NCBI RefSeq assembly: GCF_900141935.1
Contig: NZ_FQYX01000005.1
Location: 1-64,000, forward strand
Direction of reading: 5' to 3'
Length of the DNA stretch: 64,000 nt
DNA from: Arenibacter nanhaiticus
Lineage (GTDB): Bacteria > Bacteroidota > Bacteroidia > Flavobacteriales > Flavobacteriaceae
Every line of letters begins with the position of its first letter. Positions within the stretch are counted from its first letter, which is position 1. The notes beneath the pieces were generated by a model, which saw only the letters and a program-made list of their open reading frames with translations, made no database searches and was not told where the DNA came from. This document shows, piece by piece, positions 7,858 through 17,036 of this stretch. The translations under genes were made by a program, and so were the position numbers.

Positions 7858-8250
7858 ATGGTAAACACTTCGGAATTCATTGAGAGACTAAACAAAGTGC
7901 TGGGTTTTTACGATCTTTCAGCCTCTGTTTTCGCGGATAAAATTGGTGTCCAGCGCTCTAGTATCTCCCATCTTTTATCGGGCAGAAACAAGCCTAGCCT
8001 AGAATTTGTATTGAAGGTAATTTCGGCTTTTCCCGACGTAGATCTATATTGGCTTTTAAACGGTAAGGGCTCCTTTCCTAGCCGATCAAAAACAAATGAC
8101 GTCGAAAAGGAAATCGTTGTTGCTCCAGAAACCCAGCCTAAAAAACCAATCCAGCAATATGTTGATCCTTCTGAAAAACACAAGACCATTGAAAAGATTA
8201 TCATCTTTTATACGGACGGAAGCTTTAAAGCTTATAATGAAAATGGTTAA
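7858..8250 (+). CDS. XRE-family helix-turn-helix regulator
   Basis: The 130 residues have an N-terminal HTH_3/XRE domain (about residues 5-65; the recognition-helix region reads KIGVQRSSISHLLSGRNKPSLEFVLKV, ending in LYWLLNGKGSF). A polar linker of about 30 residues and a conserved C-terminal tail (IEKIIIFYTDGSFKAY) follow. It is probably a DNA-binding repressor. There are no adjacent phage or toxin genes, so a housekeeping regulator is more likely than a phage repressor. The lipoprotein gene starts 67 bp downstream on the same strand. Confidence 0.9.
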   Translation: MVNTSEFIERLNKVLGFYDLSASVFADKIGVQRSSISHLLSGRNKPSLEFVLKVISAFPDVDLYWLLNGKGSFPSRSKTNDVEKEIVVAPETQPKKPIQQYVDPSEKHKTIEKIIIFYTDGSFKAYNENG

Positions 8251-8317
8251 ATAAATATTTTCTTTTTTTCCCACATCCCGACTAGATAATCACCCTTAAT
8301 TTCTTTATTTTGCAGGC

Positions 8318-8698
8318 ATGATAAATAAGATGTTTTTAGGTTTAGTTGTGCTACTTTTTGGCGCTAGCTCTTGTTACCAACCAGAGCGAAATTGTAAAAA
8401 ATTTCAAAATGGAAAGTTTTCGTTTACAACAGAAATAAACGGTGAAACCAAGACCACCATTTTTACTCGTGAAGACGCTATTGAAATTGACGAGTTTGAA
8501 GGAAGGATAGACACCTCGTCCGTAAGATGGATTAACGATTGCGAATATATCGTCAAAAAATTACATCCAAGAAACATGGCCGAAGAAAAGTCTATTCACA
8601 TGAAAATATTATCTACCTCGGAAGATTCTTATACTTTTGAATACAGCGTTGTGGGAAACACTAAAAAATCGATAGGTACTGCTATCAAAATAGAATAA
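8318..8698 (+). CDS. Small putative lipoprotein
   Basis: The 126 residues begin with a hydrophobic leader ending in ASSC at residue 19, a plausible signal peptidase II site, so it is likely a lipoprotein of the cell envelope. The mature part contains CKKFQNGKF...F and the strongly conserved-looking VRWINDCEYIVKKL. I know this pattern as a recurrent small flavobacterial lipoprotein. Some database entries may carry enzyme names such as topoisomerase IV, which nothing in this sequence supports. Its function is unknown. No terminator is seen after it; a long non-coding region follows. Confidence 0.75.
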   Translation: MINKMFLGLVVLLFGASSCYQPERNCKKFQNGKFSFTTEINGETKTTIFTREDAIEIDEFEGRIDTSSVRWINDCEYIVKKLHPRNMAEEKSIHMKILSTSEDSYTFEYSVVGNTKKSIGTAIKIE

Positions 8699-9346
8699 CT
8701 TTTTTAACGTACTTAATAATCTGGCCGCTTAAATAACCCTAACTATTAGCTGTGGTGACATAAATCTTATTACAGTGCGGCCATTTTCCCGACGATCTTT
8801 TTTCTCGCCACACGAGAACACTAAGTCACTTCATTAAAAACAACACTTTATTTCCACAATTAAAATCGCGACACAAAATTACCCACTCTAACAAACAACT
8901 GCGAGGATTATTAAATTTTAATAATATAAGTGTCTTTTTTTTTAGTAAACAAGCCAAACACAGCCATCTTGTCTGCACGAAGCTTTTTAAGTTAAAACCA
9001 TACTACCAGATGAGTTTATTCAAAAGCCCGTCAAACAGCCTTAAAAGGATACCTATAGGGGTTTCGTCAGCAAAACCCTCAAGACCTTACTCAACAATCC
9101 CGTTTATACAGATTTTATAGAATATTTCCTTGGGCGCCCCCTCCTTCGTCGGTCGGGCACTTGGCTATATCCCTTGCTCCGCTTCGGGGATGCCGCCGCG
9201 GTCCCTAACGCGGAAAAACACAAAAATGTACCTCTATGCTAATGTGGGAATTACTGCCCAGAAGAACCTTCGATACTTCCCTTTAATAAACATACTTCTT
9301 CCTCCCAAGAAACCCCTTTCTGATATCCAACCTACATATTGGCAAT
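8699..9346. other. Long intergenic region carrying repeat copy 1
   Basis: About 650 bp between convergent genes show no credible ORF (the 72-codon frame at 9130 runs through the GC-rich repeat). It contains an AT-rich palindrome at 8907-8925 (ATTATTAAA...TTTAATAAT), a nine-T run near 8935 and the GC-rich 83-bp element at 9132-9214. Base composition is otherwise AT-rich. It could be an untranslated 3' region or hold a small RNA gene, but there is no direct evidence. Confidence 0.6.
9132..9214 (+). repeat. 83-bp GC-rich interspersed repeat, copy 1
   Basis: This differs at only four positions from the copy at 48247-48329. It starts GGGCG and ends CCCTAACGCGGA. It is over 65% GC in an AT-rich setting and contains short palindromes around GGGGATGCCGCCGCGG. 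Flanks are not shared with the other copies, and no target-site duplication is visible. Confidence 0.9.
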
Positions 9347-9375
9347 AAAAAAAGCCAAACTAAATTAGTTTGGCT
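9347..9375 (-). terminator. Terminator of the sterol-desaturase-family gene
   Basis: An 11-bp stem (AGCCAAACTAA at 9353-9363 with its complement at 9365-9375) is followed on the minus strand by seven T residues. It includes the stop codon of the gene. Confidence 0.85.
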
Positions 9376-10321
9376 GGCTAAACGACACTTCTGCTGTCGA
9401 CTTACTTTCTTTTTTTAGCAATCGTTGTTGTTGCTTTACTGTTAACGTACTGCCGTCCGGACTCCATCCTGGAGGTCCAAAAATATACATCAAGGCATGG
9501 GAGAACTTTTTAGATCGTTTTACATCCAAATAAATATCCTTAAACTCATGTGTTAATATCACTACAGGGTTATAGGTATCCGGCGCGTGGGTCACCCCGT
9601 ACTTTACATCAATATTTTCATCATACTCTTTCCAAGTACCAAACATTTTGTCAAAAATATTCAAGAACCCACCATGGTTTTTATCTAAATATTCTACATT
9701 TTGCGCATGATGCACCTGATGCATCGTATGAGTATTAAAGATCTTTTCTAGAAAACCTAGCTTGGGAATATACACCGAATGCAACTGAAATTGCCATAAA
9801 GCCTCAATCCCTAAGCACACCACGACCATTTCTGGCGGAAAACCAATAGCTGGCATCCACATATAAAACAATGGTTTGTAAAAAATAGTAAACCATCCGT
9901 TACGAATAGCAGTTCCCAAATTAAAATTTTCAGAAGAATGATGCACTATATGTGCAGCCCATAGTATTCGGATCTCATGATTGGCCCTATGAAACCAATA
10001 ATATGTAAAATCATCGGCTAATTGACAAAAAATCCACACATACCACACATATCCAAATGATGAATACCCTAAAACATTAGCCCTAACACCATCGGTAACA
10101 GGATTGAACAATTCATAAGTATATTCAAAAATGACAATAGCCGAAACAACTTTAATCAAGGGAGCGATAATGGCCGATCCAATACCCATAAATCCACTAG
10201 CAGCTAAATCTTTCCAGTTATATAATTGGTCGTCTCCGTGGGTTTTACTATAGGTAAGTTCTAATAAAATAAAAGCAATAAAGCAAGGTACACCATATAC
10301 CAGGGGGTTGGTAAAATCCAT
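9365..10321 (-). CDS. Sterol desaturase / fatty acid hydroxylase family membrane protein (first of two)
   Basis: The 318 residues include several hydrophobic segments and the His-box set of the FA-hydroxylase superfamily: HRANHE (about residue 110), HIVHHSSE (about 124) and HTMHQVHHAQN (about 200). These bind a di-iron centre that hydroxylates or desaturates lipid chains using O2 at the inner membrane. In Bacteroidota the lipid substrate is usually unknown; hydroxylated fatty acids of aminolipids or sulfonolipids and carotenoid rings are possible. It is monocistronic with its own terminator. A second, divergent paralogue lies at 28021-28896. Confidence 0.9.
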   Translation of the reverse strand: MDFTNPLVYGVPCFIAFILLELTYSKTHGDDQLYNWKDLAASGFMGIGSAIIAPLIKVVSAIVIFEYTYELFNPVTDGVRANVLGYSSFGYVWYVWIFCQLADDFTYYWFHRANHEIRILWAAHIVHHSSENFNLGTAIRNGWFTIFYKPLFYMWMPAIGFPPEMVVVCLGIEALWQFQLHSVYIPKLGFLEKIFNTHTMHQVHHAQNVEYLDKNHGGFLNIFDKMFGTWKEYDENIDVKYGVTHAPDTYNPVVILTHEFKDIYLDVKRSKKFSHALMYIFGPPGWSPDGSTLTVKQQQRLLKKESKSTAEVSFSQPN

Positions 10322-10404
10322 AAATCAATCAATTTTCCTCAAATATAGCAATATAATAAGATTCTTAAAGAATATAAAAGAAAGACTGCTAATAAGGTGG
10401 GGGA

Positions 10405-10836
10405 TTATTTTTTCAAACCTCGAAGCAATTCGTTTTGTTCTTCCATAAGTTTTTCCATACTGGCCAACAATTGGATATCTTTTGGTGTTTTTACCTCTGT
10501 GTCTTTAGGGTCTTCGGCTTTTGTCCTAAAACGGGTCATAAATTTTATAACCACAAAAATAGTGAAGGCAATAATTAAAAAATCTACCAAAACCTCAATA
10601 AGAGCTCCATACCCTATAGCAACTTCTTCAGATTTCCCTTGAGCTTCTCTTAAAACGTATTGTTTGTCCGCAAAATGAACATCGCTAGTCAAAAGAGACA
10701 AAGGCGGCATAATTACCTTATTAACCAATACACTAACCACTTTATTAAAAGCAGTCCCTATAATAATCCCTACCGCCATATCAATCATATTCCCCTGAAT
10801 GGCAAAACTCTTAAACTCATCAAAAAACTTCTTCAT
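10405..10836 (-). CDS. mscL: Large-conductance mechanosensitive channel MscL
   Basis: The 143-residue protein forms a homopentameric pore in the inner membrane that opens under hypo-osmotic stress. The N-terminal amphipathic helix (MKKFFDEFKSFAIQGN) is followed by TM1 with the glycine-rich pore segment (MIDMAVGIIIGTAFNKVV), TM2 (about residues 80-100) and a charged C-terminal helix (MEKLMEEQNELLRGLKK). The chosen ATG at 10836 gives the classic MKKF start; a GTG two codons upstream is possible. The gene begins only 12 bp after the parC stop, so it is probably the last gene of a parE-parC-mscL transcript. Confidence 0.95.
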   Translation of the reverse strand: MKKFFDEFKSFAIQGNMIDMAVGIIIGTAFNKVVSVLVNKVIMPPLSLLTSDVHFADKQYVLREAQGKSEEVAIGYGALIEVLVDFLIIAFTIFVVIKFMTRFRTKAEDPKDTEVKTPKDIQLLASMEKLMEEQNELLRGLKK

Positions 10837-10848
10837 ACACACTACCTA

Positions 10849-13539
10849 TCAAAAAAGCTTCGACTGCCCTTCACTATCATCTTGTTTATCATCAGACATT
10901 TCAGCCTTTTTCTCCTTTTCCGCGGCCCGAGGATCTACATTTTCCTCATCTACGACTTCCATGTCAGCAGCATCTTCTTCCTTTTCCGCTTCATTTTCTG
11001 GCGCTTCATAAGGGAGCGACTCTAGTACGTTTATGCTTTTAACCTTATCTGCAGTCAGTTGATTCCCTATCGCTTTTATTCCTTTAATAGCGATAAAATC
11101 CTCTACATCAACAACCTGACTTGGCCTCACTTCCTTTCCTCTAGGCTTCACAAATTCTATTTCTACCACAGGCCTCCAATCAGTAGAGATTATTTCTAAA
11201 AATGATTTAGGGTGATCCGAAATTACCAACTCTTCTTTATTCTCGCTTTCTATCAAAAAACGCTTTAAATAATAGCGCTCTTTCTCCCCTTCGTAATGAA
11301 TCACCGAAATTGGCTTATTAGGAGTCCATTTCTCCAAGACAATCATATTCTCATCAAAATGAGTCGTCAATTCTGGAATTATAGTTTTAACTACTCCTTT
11401 TTGAGTAGCCACCAACAACAGATCTTCTCCTTTAAACTCGCCCAACAACTCTCCTCTACCATCTACATTTAATCGCCTAACGATATCATCGAACCAAATT
11501 TTTCTCGGTTTTAGAGTAGAGACCCCTTTTTCTTTTAATTCTATTCGCTTAACTGAATACTTACTTACAATATTTCCTTTAGAAGCCCTTCCCTTAATAA
11601 GAACGTCTGCAAAATCTATATCCCACTTTAGTTTTTTAACACTCCCCACCTGTCGCAACAATACAGTTACGACTTCGGCCTCACCGTTAGGGTTTGCCGA
11701 AAAATAAAGAATCTCCGAATTAGCCTTGCCATTGGTAAGGTCATAAACCTTATCACGGGTTATACTGGTTACACTAAATCGTTTTACATAGCTAGGACCA
11801 CCTTTGCCGTCCTTATAAATCATATTGTAGATAGTGCGTTTATCCTTTTTCTTAAATACCGCTACATGAATAATATTCTTCCCTACAAAAATCTTTGAAT
11901 CAACCTTGGAAACCATCATTTTGCCATCTCTCGTAAACACTATAACATCGTCAATATCGCTACAATCCGTAACATATTCATCGCGTTTTAACGAAGTACC
12001 TACGAAGCCTTCCTCCCTATTTACATACAGTTTCGTGTTTCTAATAGCAACCTTGGTAGCTTCGATATCGTCAAAAACCCTAATTTCTGATTTTCGCTCT
12101 TTTTCTTTGCCGTATTTTTCTTTTAATGATTTAAAATAATGAATGGCAAAATCGACCAAATTCTCTAAATGATGTCTTACTTCGGCAATACGCTCCTCTA
12201 AATTATCTAAATACTGCTGCGCTTTATCCAAATCAAATTTAGAAATACGTTTAATCCTTATTTCCGTCAGCCTTACAATATCTTCTTCGGTAACCGCTCT
12301 TTTCAAGTGAGCCGTAAAAGGCTTAAGCCCTTGGCCTATTGCTGCTATAACACCTTCCCAAGTTTCCTGTTCTTCTATATCCCTATATATCCTATTCTCT
12401 ATAAAGATTCGCTCTAGAGATGCAAAATGCCACTGCTCTTCTAGCTCCCTCAACTGAATCTCCAATTCTGCCCTCAATAGTGATACCGTATAGTCGGTAG
12501 AGCGGGCCAACATTTCGGTAACCCCTATAAACAACGGCTTATTATCTTCTATAATACATCCTAATGGAGATATAGAAGTTTCACAAGCTGTAAAAGCATA
12601 TAAGGCATCAATGGTTTTATCGGGAGAAATACCGCTTGGCAGATGTACTAAAATTTCAACATCCGCAGCCGTATTATCCTCTATCTTTTTTACTTTTATC
12701 TTGCCTTTATCATTGGCTTTTAATATTGAATCTATTAAAGTAGAGGTATTGGTTCCATGAGGTATCTCACTTATAATCAGTGTGTTTTTATCTAACTGAG
12801 CTATTTTAGCCCTTACCCGTATCTTACCCCCTCGTAGACCATCGTTATAATTACTTACATCAATGATACCTCCGGTTGGAAAATCTGGATAAAACTTAAA
12901 TCGCTGTCCTTTCAAATGTTTAATGGACGCATCGATTAATTCATTAAAGTTATGAGGAAGCACCTTTGTAGAGAGACCTACTGCAATACCTTCGGCCCCT
13001 TGAGCCAATAACAACGGAAATTTAACCGGCAAGTTCACCGGTTCTTTTTTTCTACCGTCATAAGACAATTGCCATTCGGTGATTTTAGGGCTAAAAACAA
13101 CTTCTAGAGCAAACTTGGTCAAACGAGCCTCTATATATCGAGATGCGGCCGCTCGGTCCCCCGTCAATATATTACCCCAGTTCCCCTGGGTATCTATCAG
13201 TAAATCTTTTTGCCCAATTTGAACCATAGCATCTGCAATACTCGCATCGCCATGGGGATGGTATTGCATCGTATGCCCAACCACATTCGCCACCTTGTTG
13301 TACCGACCGTCATCGAGCTCCTTTAAAGCATGCATAATCCTTCGCTGCACCGGCTTAAAACCATCTTCGATAGCAGGCACTGCACGCTCTAATATAACAT
13401 AGGAAGCATAATCTAAGAACCAGTCCTTATACATCCCGGTAACCTTGGTAAGGGCGTCTTGAGGCTCATCAGTATTTTCGGTTGACATATCGGTCATGTC
13501 TTCATTCAATCCTTCGTTAAACTCCTCGTTTTCCTCCAT
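10849..13539 (-). CDS. parC: DNA topoisomerase IV subunit A
   Basis: The 896-residue breakage-reunion subunit of topoisomerase IV decatenates daughter chromosomes together with ParE. The winged-helix catalytic domain has the quinolone-determining region HPHGDASIADA (residues 94-104; Ser100 and Asp103) and the catalytic Tyr135 in ASRYIEARL. The C-terminal half carries the DNA-wrapping beta-propeller and ends in an acidic tail rich in E/D (about the last 60 residues). The acidic N-terminal 30 residues are an extension. It starts 31 bp after parE in the same operon, which argues for ParC over GyrA. Confidence 0.93.
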   Translation of the reverse strand: MEENEEFNEGLNEDMTDMSTENTDEPQDALTKVTGMYKDWFLDYASYVILERAVPAIEDGFKPVQRRIMHALKELDDGRYNKVANVVGHTMQYHPHGDASIADAMVQIGQKDLLIDTQGNWGNILTGDRAAASRYIEARLTKFALEVVFSPKITEWQLSYDGRKKEPVNLPVKFPLLLAQGAEGIAVGLSTKVLPHNFNELIDASIKHLKGQRFKFYPDFPTGGIIDVSNYNDGLRGGKIRVRAKIAQLDKNTLIISEIPHGTNTSTLIDSILKANDKGKIKVKKIEDNTAADVEILVHLPSGISPDKTIDALYAFTACETSISPLGCIIEDNKPLFIGVTEMLARSTDYTVSLLRAELEIQLRELEEQWHFASLERIFIENRIYRDIEEQETWEGVIAAIGQGLKPFTAHLKRAVTEEDIVRLTEIRIKRISKFDLDKAQQYLDNLEERIAEVRHHLENLVDFAIHYFKSLKEKYGKEKERKSEIRVFDDIEATKVAIRNTKLYVNREEGFVGTSLKRDEYVTDCSDIDDVIVFTRDGKMMVSKVDSKIFVGKNIIHVAVFKKKDKRTIYNMIYKDGKGGPSYVKRFSVTSITRDKVYDLTNGKANSEILYFSANPNGEAEVVTVLLRQVGSVKKLKWDIDFADVLIKGRASKGNIVSKYSVKRIELKEKGVSTLKPRKIWFDDIVRRLNVDGRGELLGEFKGEDLLLVATQKGVVKTIIPELTTHFDENMIVLEKWTPNKPISVIHYEGEKERYYLKRFLIESENKEELVISDHPKSFLEIISTDWRPVVEIEFVKPRGKEVRPSQVVDVEDFIAIKGIKAIGNQLTADKVKSINVLESLPYEAPENEAEKEEDAADMEVVDEENVDPRAAEKEKKAEMSDDKQDDSEGQSKLF

Positions 13540-13570
13540 ATAGAAAGATTCGTATTGTATTGGTTTATAA

Positions 13571-15427
13571 TTAGTTTTCTTCTACTATATCTAGCTCTAC
13601 TTTAAGATTTTCTATGATAAATTTTTGTCGTTCGGGAGTGTTTTTCCCCATATAAAATTCCAATAAATTTTCAATAGACATTGCTTTATCCAACATCACC
13701 GGCTCTAATCGTATATCGGCACCGATAAAGTATCTAAACTCATCAGGTGAAATCTCCCCCAAACCTTTAAACCTTGTGATTTCTGGTTTTCCGGACAGCT
13801 TTTCTATAGCTGCCGTTTTCTCCTCCTCACTATAACAATATAACGTTTCCTTTTTGTTTCGAACCCTAAACAAGGGGGTTTGCAGGATATACAAATGGTT
13901 TTCTTTAATCAACTCCGGAAAGAATTGAAGAAAAAAAGTAATTAACAACAACCTGATATGCATTCCATCGACATCGGCATCGGTAGCGATCACAATATTA
14001 TTATACCGCAAATCCTCCATTGACTCCTCTATGTTCAATGCTGCCTGAAGCAGGTTGAATTCCTCATTTTCATACACAATCTTTTTGGTCATTCCATAGG
14101 AGTTCAAGGGCTTTCCCTTTAAACTAAATACCGCTTGTGTATTTACGTCCCTAGATTTTGTAATCGACCCCGATGCAGAATCACCCTCGGTAATAAACAA
14201 GGTACTCTCTAAACTACGTTCATTTTTAGTATCTCCTAAATGCACTCGGCAGTCTCTTAATTTTTTATTGTGCAAACTGGCCTTTTTAGCCCTATCCTTG
14301 GCCAATTTACGAATACCGGACAATTCCTTTCGCTCCCGTTCTGCCTGCATGATTTTCCGTTGCAGCTTTTCGGCCGTTTCTGGATTCTTATGCAGATAGT
14401 TATCTAAGTAAGTACCGACAAAGTCATTGATATAAGTCCTTACGGTAGGCAATTCGCCTCCCATATCGGTGGACCCTAATTTGGTTTTCGTCTGACTCTC
14501 AAAGACCGGCTCCATTACCTTGATGGCAATCGCGGAGACTATGGATTTCCTCACATCTGAAGGATCGTAGTTTTTATTGTAAAAATCGCGTACAGTTTTT
14601 ACAATCGCCTCACGAAAAGCTGCCTGGTGCGTTCCTCCCTGGGTGGTGTTTTGTCCATTGACAAAGGAGTGATACTCTTCACTGTATTGTGTTTTACTAT
14701 GGGTTATCGCTATTTCTATGTCTTCTCCCTTTAAATGAATAATAGGGTAAGCCATATCCTCCATACTATTATTATCTTCCAAAAGATCCTTTAATCCATT
14801 TTCGGAATGAAATTTTTCACCATTAAAAACAATAGTTAATCCAGGGTTTAGGTACACGTAGTTTTTAAGCATTCGCTCTACGTACTCATTCCTAAACTTA
14901 TAGTTTTTAAAAATAGCTTCATCTGGCGAGAAGGTAACTTTTGTCCCTTTCCGTCTGGAGGTTTCCTCGGGCCCATTCTCACTAATAAGGGTTCCTTGTT
15001 CAAATTCGGCCGTTTTAAGCATCCCCTCCCGTGAAGACTGTACTTTAAAGGAGCTCGATAAGGCATTTACCGCTTTGGTACCTACCCCGTTAAGACCTAC
15101 CGATTTTTTAAAGGCCCGAGAATCATATTTTCCACCGGTATTCATCTTGGAAACTACATCTACAACCTTACCCAAAGGTATCCCTCGCCCATAATCGCGT
15201 ACGTTCACCTCTTTATCCTTAATCCCGATTTCGATGGTCTTGCCCGCCCCCATGACAAATTCATCTATACAGTTATCTATAACTTCTTTGAGAAGAATAT
15301 AAATACCGTCGTCTGCCGAGGAGCCATCTCCTAATTTACCTATATACATTCCAGGGCGCATTCTAATATGCTCCTTCCAATCTAACGATCTAATATTATC
15401 TTCAGTATACTGGGCGTTTTCTAACAT
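13571..15427 (-). CDS. parE: DNA topoisomerase IV subunit B
   Basis: This 618-residue ATPase subunit has a GHKL ATP-binding domain ([19 protein letters not shown] and [14 protein letters not shown] near residues 47-125), a transducer domain, and a C-terminal Toprim domain with EGDSASG (about residue 415) and [10 protein letters not shown]. Its short form lacks the insertion seen in some GyrB proteins, which fits ParE. It is the first gene of the parE-parC-mscL operon. A palindrome and direct repeat just upstream (15443-15473) might be an operator. Confidence 0.94.
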   Translation of the reverse strand: MLENAQYTEDNIRSLDWKEHIRMRPGMYIGKLGDGSSADDGIYILLKEVIDNCIDEFVMGAGKTIEIGIKDKEVNVRDYGRGIPLGKVVDVVSKMNTGGKYDSRAFKKSVGLNGVGTKAVNALSSSFKVQSSREGMLKTAEFEQGTLISENGPEETSRRKGTKVTFSPDEAIFKNYKFRNEYVERMLKNYVYLNPGLTIVFNGEKFHSENGLKDLLEDNNSMEDMAYPIIHLKGEDIEIAITHSKTQYSEEYHSFVNGQNTTQGGTHQAAFREAIVKTVRDFYNKNYDPSDVRKSIVSAIAIKVMEPVFESQTKTKLGSTDMGGELPTVRTYINDFVGTYLDNYLHKNPETAEKLQRKIMQAERERKELSGIRKLAKDRAKKASLHNKKLRDCRVHLGDTKNERSLESTLFITEGDSASGSITKSRDVNTQAVFSLKGKPLNSYGMTKKIVYENEEFNLLQAALNIEESMEDLRYNNIVIATDADVDGMHIRLLLITFFLQFFPELIKENHLYILQTPLFRVRNKKETLYCYSEEEKTAAIEKLSGKPEITRFKGLGEISPDEFRYFIGADIRLEPVMLDKAMSIENLLEFYMGKNTPERQKFIIENLKVELDIVEEN

Positions 15428-15442
15428 TAATTAGGGTTTTAA

Positions 15443-15473
15443 ACGAAAGTGTTGCTAATATAGCAAGTGTTGC
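15443..15473. promoter_or_regulatory. Palindrome plus direct repeat upstream of parE
   Basis: TTGCTA-ATA-TAGCAA (15452-15466) is a perfect 6-bp inverted repeat. It overlaps two direct copies of AAGTGTTGC-type sequence on either side. It lies 20-45 bp upstream of the parE start, where an operator would sit. No protein is known to bind it. Confidence 0.35.
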
Positions 15474-15651
15474 AAAAAGATAAAACCCTTAAGCGATAAA
15501 GTAATCAACAATAAAAATTTAATAATTGTTCACAATCTTCACCATTAAGGATAAAATCACAAATCACGAAACAAAAAAAGCTGCAGTAATCAGCATTATT
15601 ATCAACCAACAATACTCTTAAAACCGCAATTTGCTCCAATTACAATCTATG

Positions 15652-15702
15652 AAAAAAAAATTAAACGCCTTACAGTCTTAAAAATACCGTAAAACGTTTA
15701 AT
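15652..15702 (-). terminator. Terminator of ychF
   Basis: On the minus strand an imperfect stem (ATTAAACG at 15660-15667 with its complement at 15695-15702, extended by TTAC/GTAA pairing inside) is followed by eight or more T residues. It is located 67-117 bp after the ychF stop. Confidence 0.65.
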
Positions 15703-15768
15703 ATAAAATTCTATAAAGATACACTATACTTTCTTCCTATAAATAAAGAAAGAACAAAACAAGAAAAA

Positions 15769-16863
15769 CTACACATTAAATCTAAAATGCATCACATCAC
15801 CATCTTTAACAATATACTCCTTGCCTTCTACACGCATTTTTCCAGCTTCCTTAACTTTAGATTCACTTCCGAAACTTACAAAATCAGAATAAGCAATAAC
15901 TTCTGCACGTATAAATCCCTTTTCAAAATCGGTATGGATCACTCCAGCTGCCTGAGGCGCGGTCGCTCCTACAGGAATCGTCCATGCTCTTACTTCTTTT
16001 ACACCTGCAGTAAAATATGTTTCTAAATTCAACAACTTATAAGCTCCCCTGATTAATTTTGCCGATCCTGGCTCCGTTAAACCTAGGTCTTCTAAAAACA
16101 TTTGACGCTCCTCATAACTTTCCAACTCCGTAATATCTGCCTCTGTCCCCACAGCCAAAAAGATTACCTCGGCATTTTCCTTGGCAACAGCTTCTTTTAC
16201 CTGTTCTACATAAACATTTCCAGTGGTAGCGGCATCTTCATCGACATTACAAACATACATTACCGGTTTATCCGTAATAAACTGCAATGGCTTTACAAAT
16301 TCGGCGTGCTCATCTTCACTAAACTCAATAGCTCTAACAGAAACACCAGCTTCTAGACCTTGTTTTAATTTTAAAAGTACCGCCTCTTCTTTCTGAGCCT
16401 CTTTATTTCCTGTTTTAGCCGCACGCTTTACTTTTTCTAGCTTTTTATCAACAGTTTCCAAATCTTTTAACTGCAATTCCATATCAATGGTTTCTTTATC
16501 CCTGATAGGATTTACAGAACCGTCAACATGCACAATATTATCATTGTCAAAACAACGAAGCACATGCAAAATAGCGTCAGTTTCACGGATGTTCCCCAAA
16601 AATTGATTCCCTAACCCTTCTCCTTTACTTGCTCCTTTCACAAGTCCTGCAATATCCACGATCTCTACAGTAGCTGGCAAAACCCGCTCCGGATTAACCA
16701 ACTCCTCTAGCTTCTGTAATCTTGTATCCGGCACATTTACAACGCCGATATTAGGTTCTATGGTGCAAAAAGGAAAATTGGCACTTTGCGCTTTTGCATT
16801 AGACAAACAATTAAAAAGTGTTGATTTACCTACATTGGGCAATCCTACGATACCTGCTTTCAT
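15769..16863 (-). CDS. ychF: Redox-regulated ATPase YchF
   Basis: This 364-residue Obg-family P-loop NTPase prefers ATP and associates with ribosomes. Visible elements are the G1 loop GLPNVGKST (about residue 7), G3 DIAGL (about 70), the non-GTP G4 variant VCNVDE (about 205) that explains ATP use, a coiled-coil domain (about residues 125-200), and a C-terminal TGS-like domain (last 85 residues, with [11 protein letters not shown] and [10 protein letters not shown]). The ATG at 16863 is preferred over an upstream TTG because it gives the normal MKAGIVG start. A promoter with TATCTTTG lies 69 bp upstream. Confidence 0.95.
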   Translation of the reverse strand: MKAGIVGLPNVGKSTLFNCLSNAKAQSANFPFCTIEPNIGVVNVPDTRLQKLEELVNPERVLPATVEIVDIAGLVKGASKGEGLGNQFLGNIRETDAILHVLRCFDNDNIVHVDGSVNPIRDKETIDMELQLKDLETVDKKLEKVKRAAKTGNKEAQKEEAVLLKLKQGLEAGVSVRAIEFSEDEHAEFVKPLQFITDKPVMYVCNVDEDAATTGNVYVEQVKEAVAKENAEVIFLAVGTEADITELESYEERQMFLEDLGLTEPGSAKLIRGAYKLLNLETYFTAGVKEVRAWTIPVGATAPQAAGVIHTDFEKGFIRAEVIAYSDFVSFGSESKVKEAGKMRVEGKEYIVKDGDVMHFRFNV

Positions 16864-16931
16864 TATCAATTATAATTATACGCCAGAATTATTTAAAAAT
16901 ATTCCCATGCTCTGGCTGTTTAAAACAGCTA

Positions 16932-16966
16932 CAAAGATACTATTTAAGTCCATTTTCTAATACAAA
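16932..16966 (-). promoter_or_regulatory. Promoter of ychF
   Basis: On the minus strand TTTG (16963-16966), a 23-bp spacer and TATCTTTG (16932-16939) give a very good -33/-7 pair. The leader would be about 60 nt long. Confidence 0.55.
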
Positions 16967-17036
16967 TTAATTATGATAAATTTTTTAAAAGATTATTTAC
17001 GTAAATTTAAAGAAACCAAAACCTAAACGACTAATT

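Larger units (their letters stand above)
15428..15768. other. Intergenic region between parE and ychF
   Basis: This 341-bp AT-rich stretch has no ORF worth reporting. It holds the parE upstream palindrome and direct repeat (15443-15473) and the ychF terminator (15652-15702). The middle (15480-15640) is A-rich with no structure that I can see. Confidence 0.6.

Noticed and set aside
9130-9348. 72-codon frame through repeat copy 1
   Set aside because: The frame is opened by the GC-rich repeat and does not keep the same reading frame product in the other copies.
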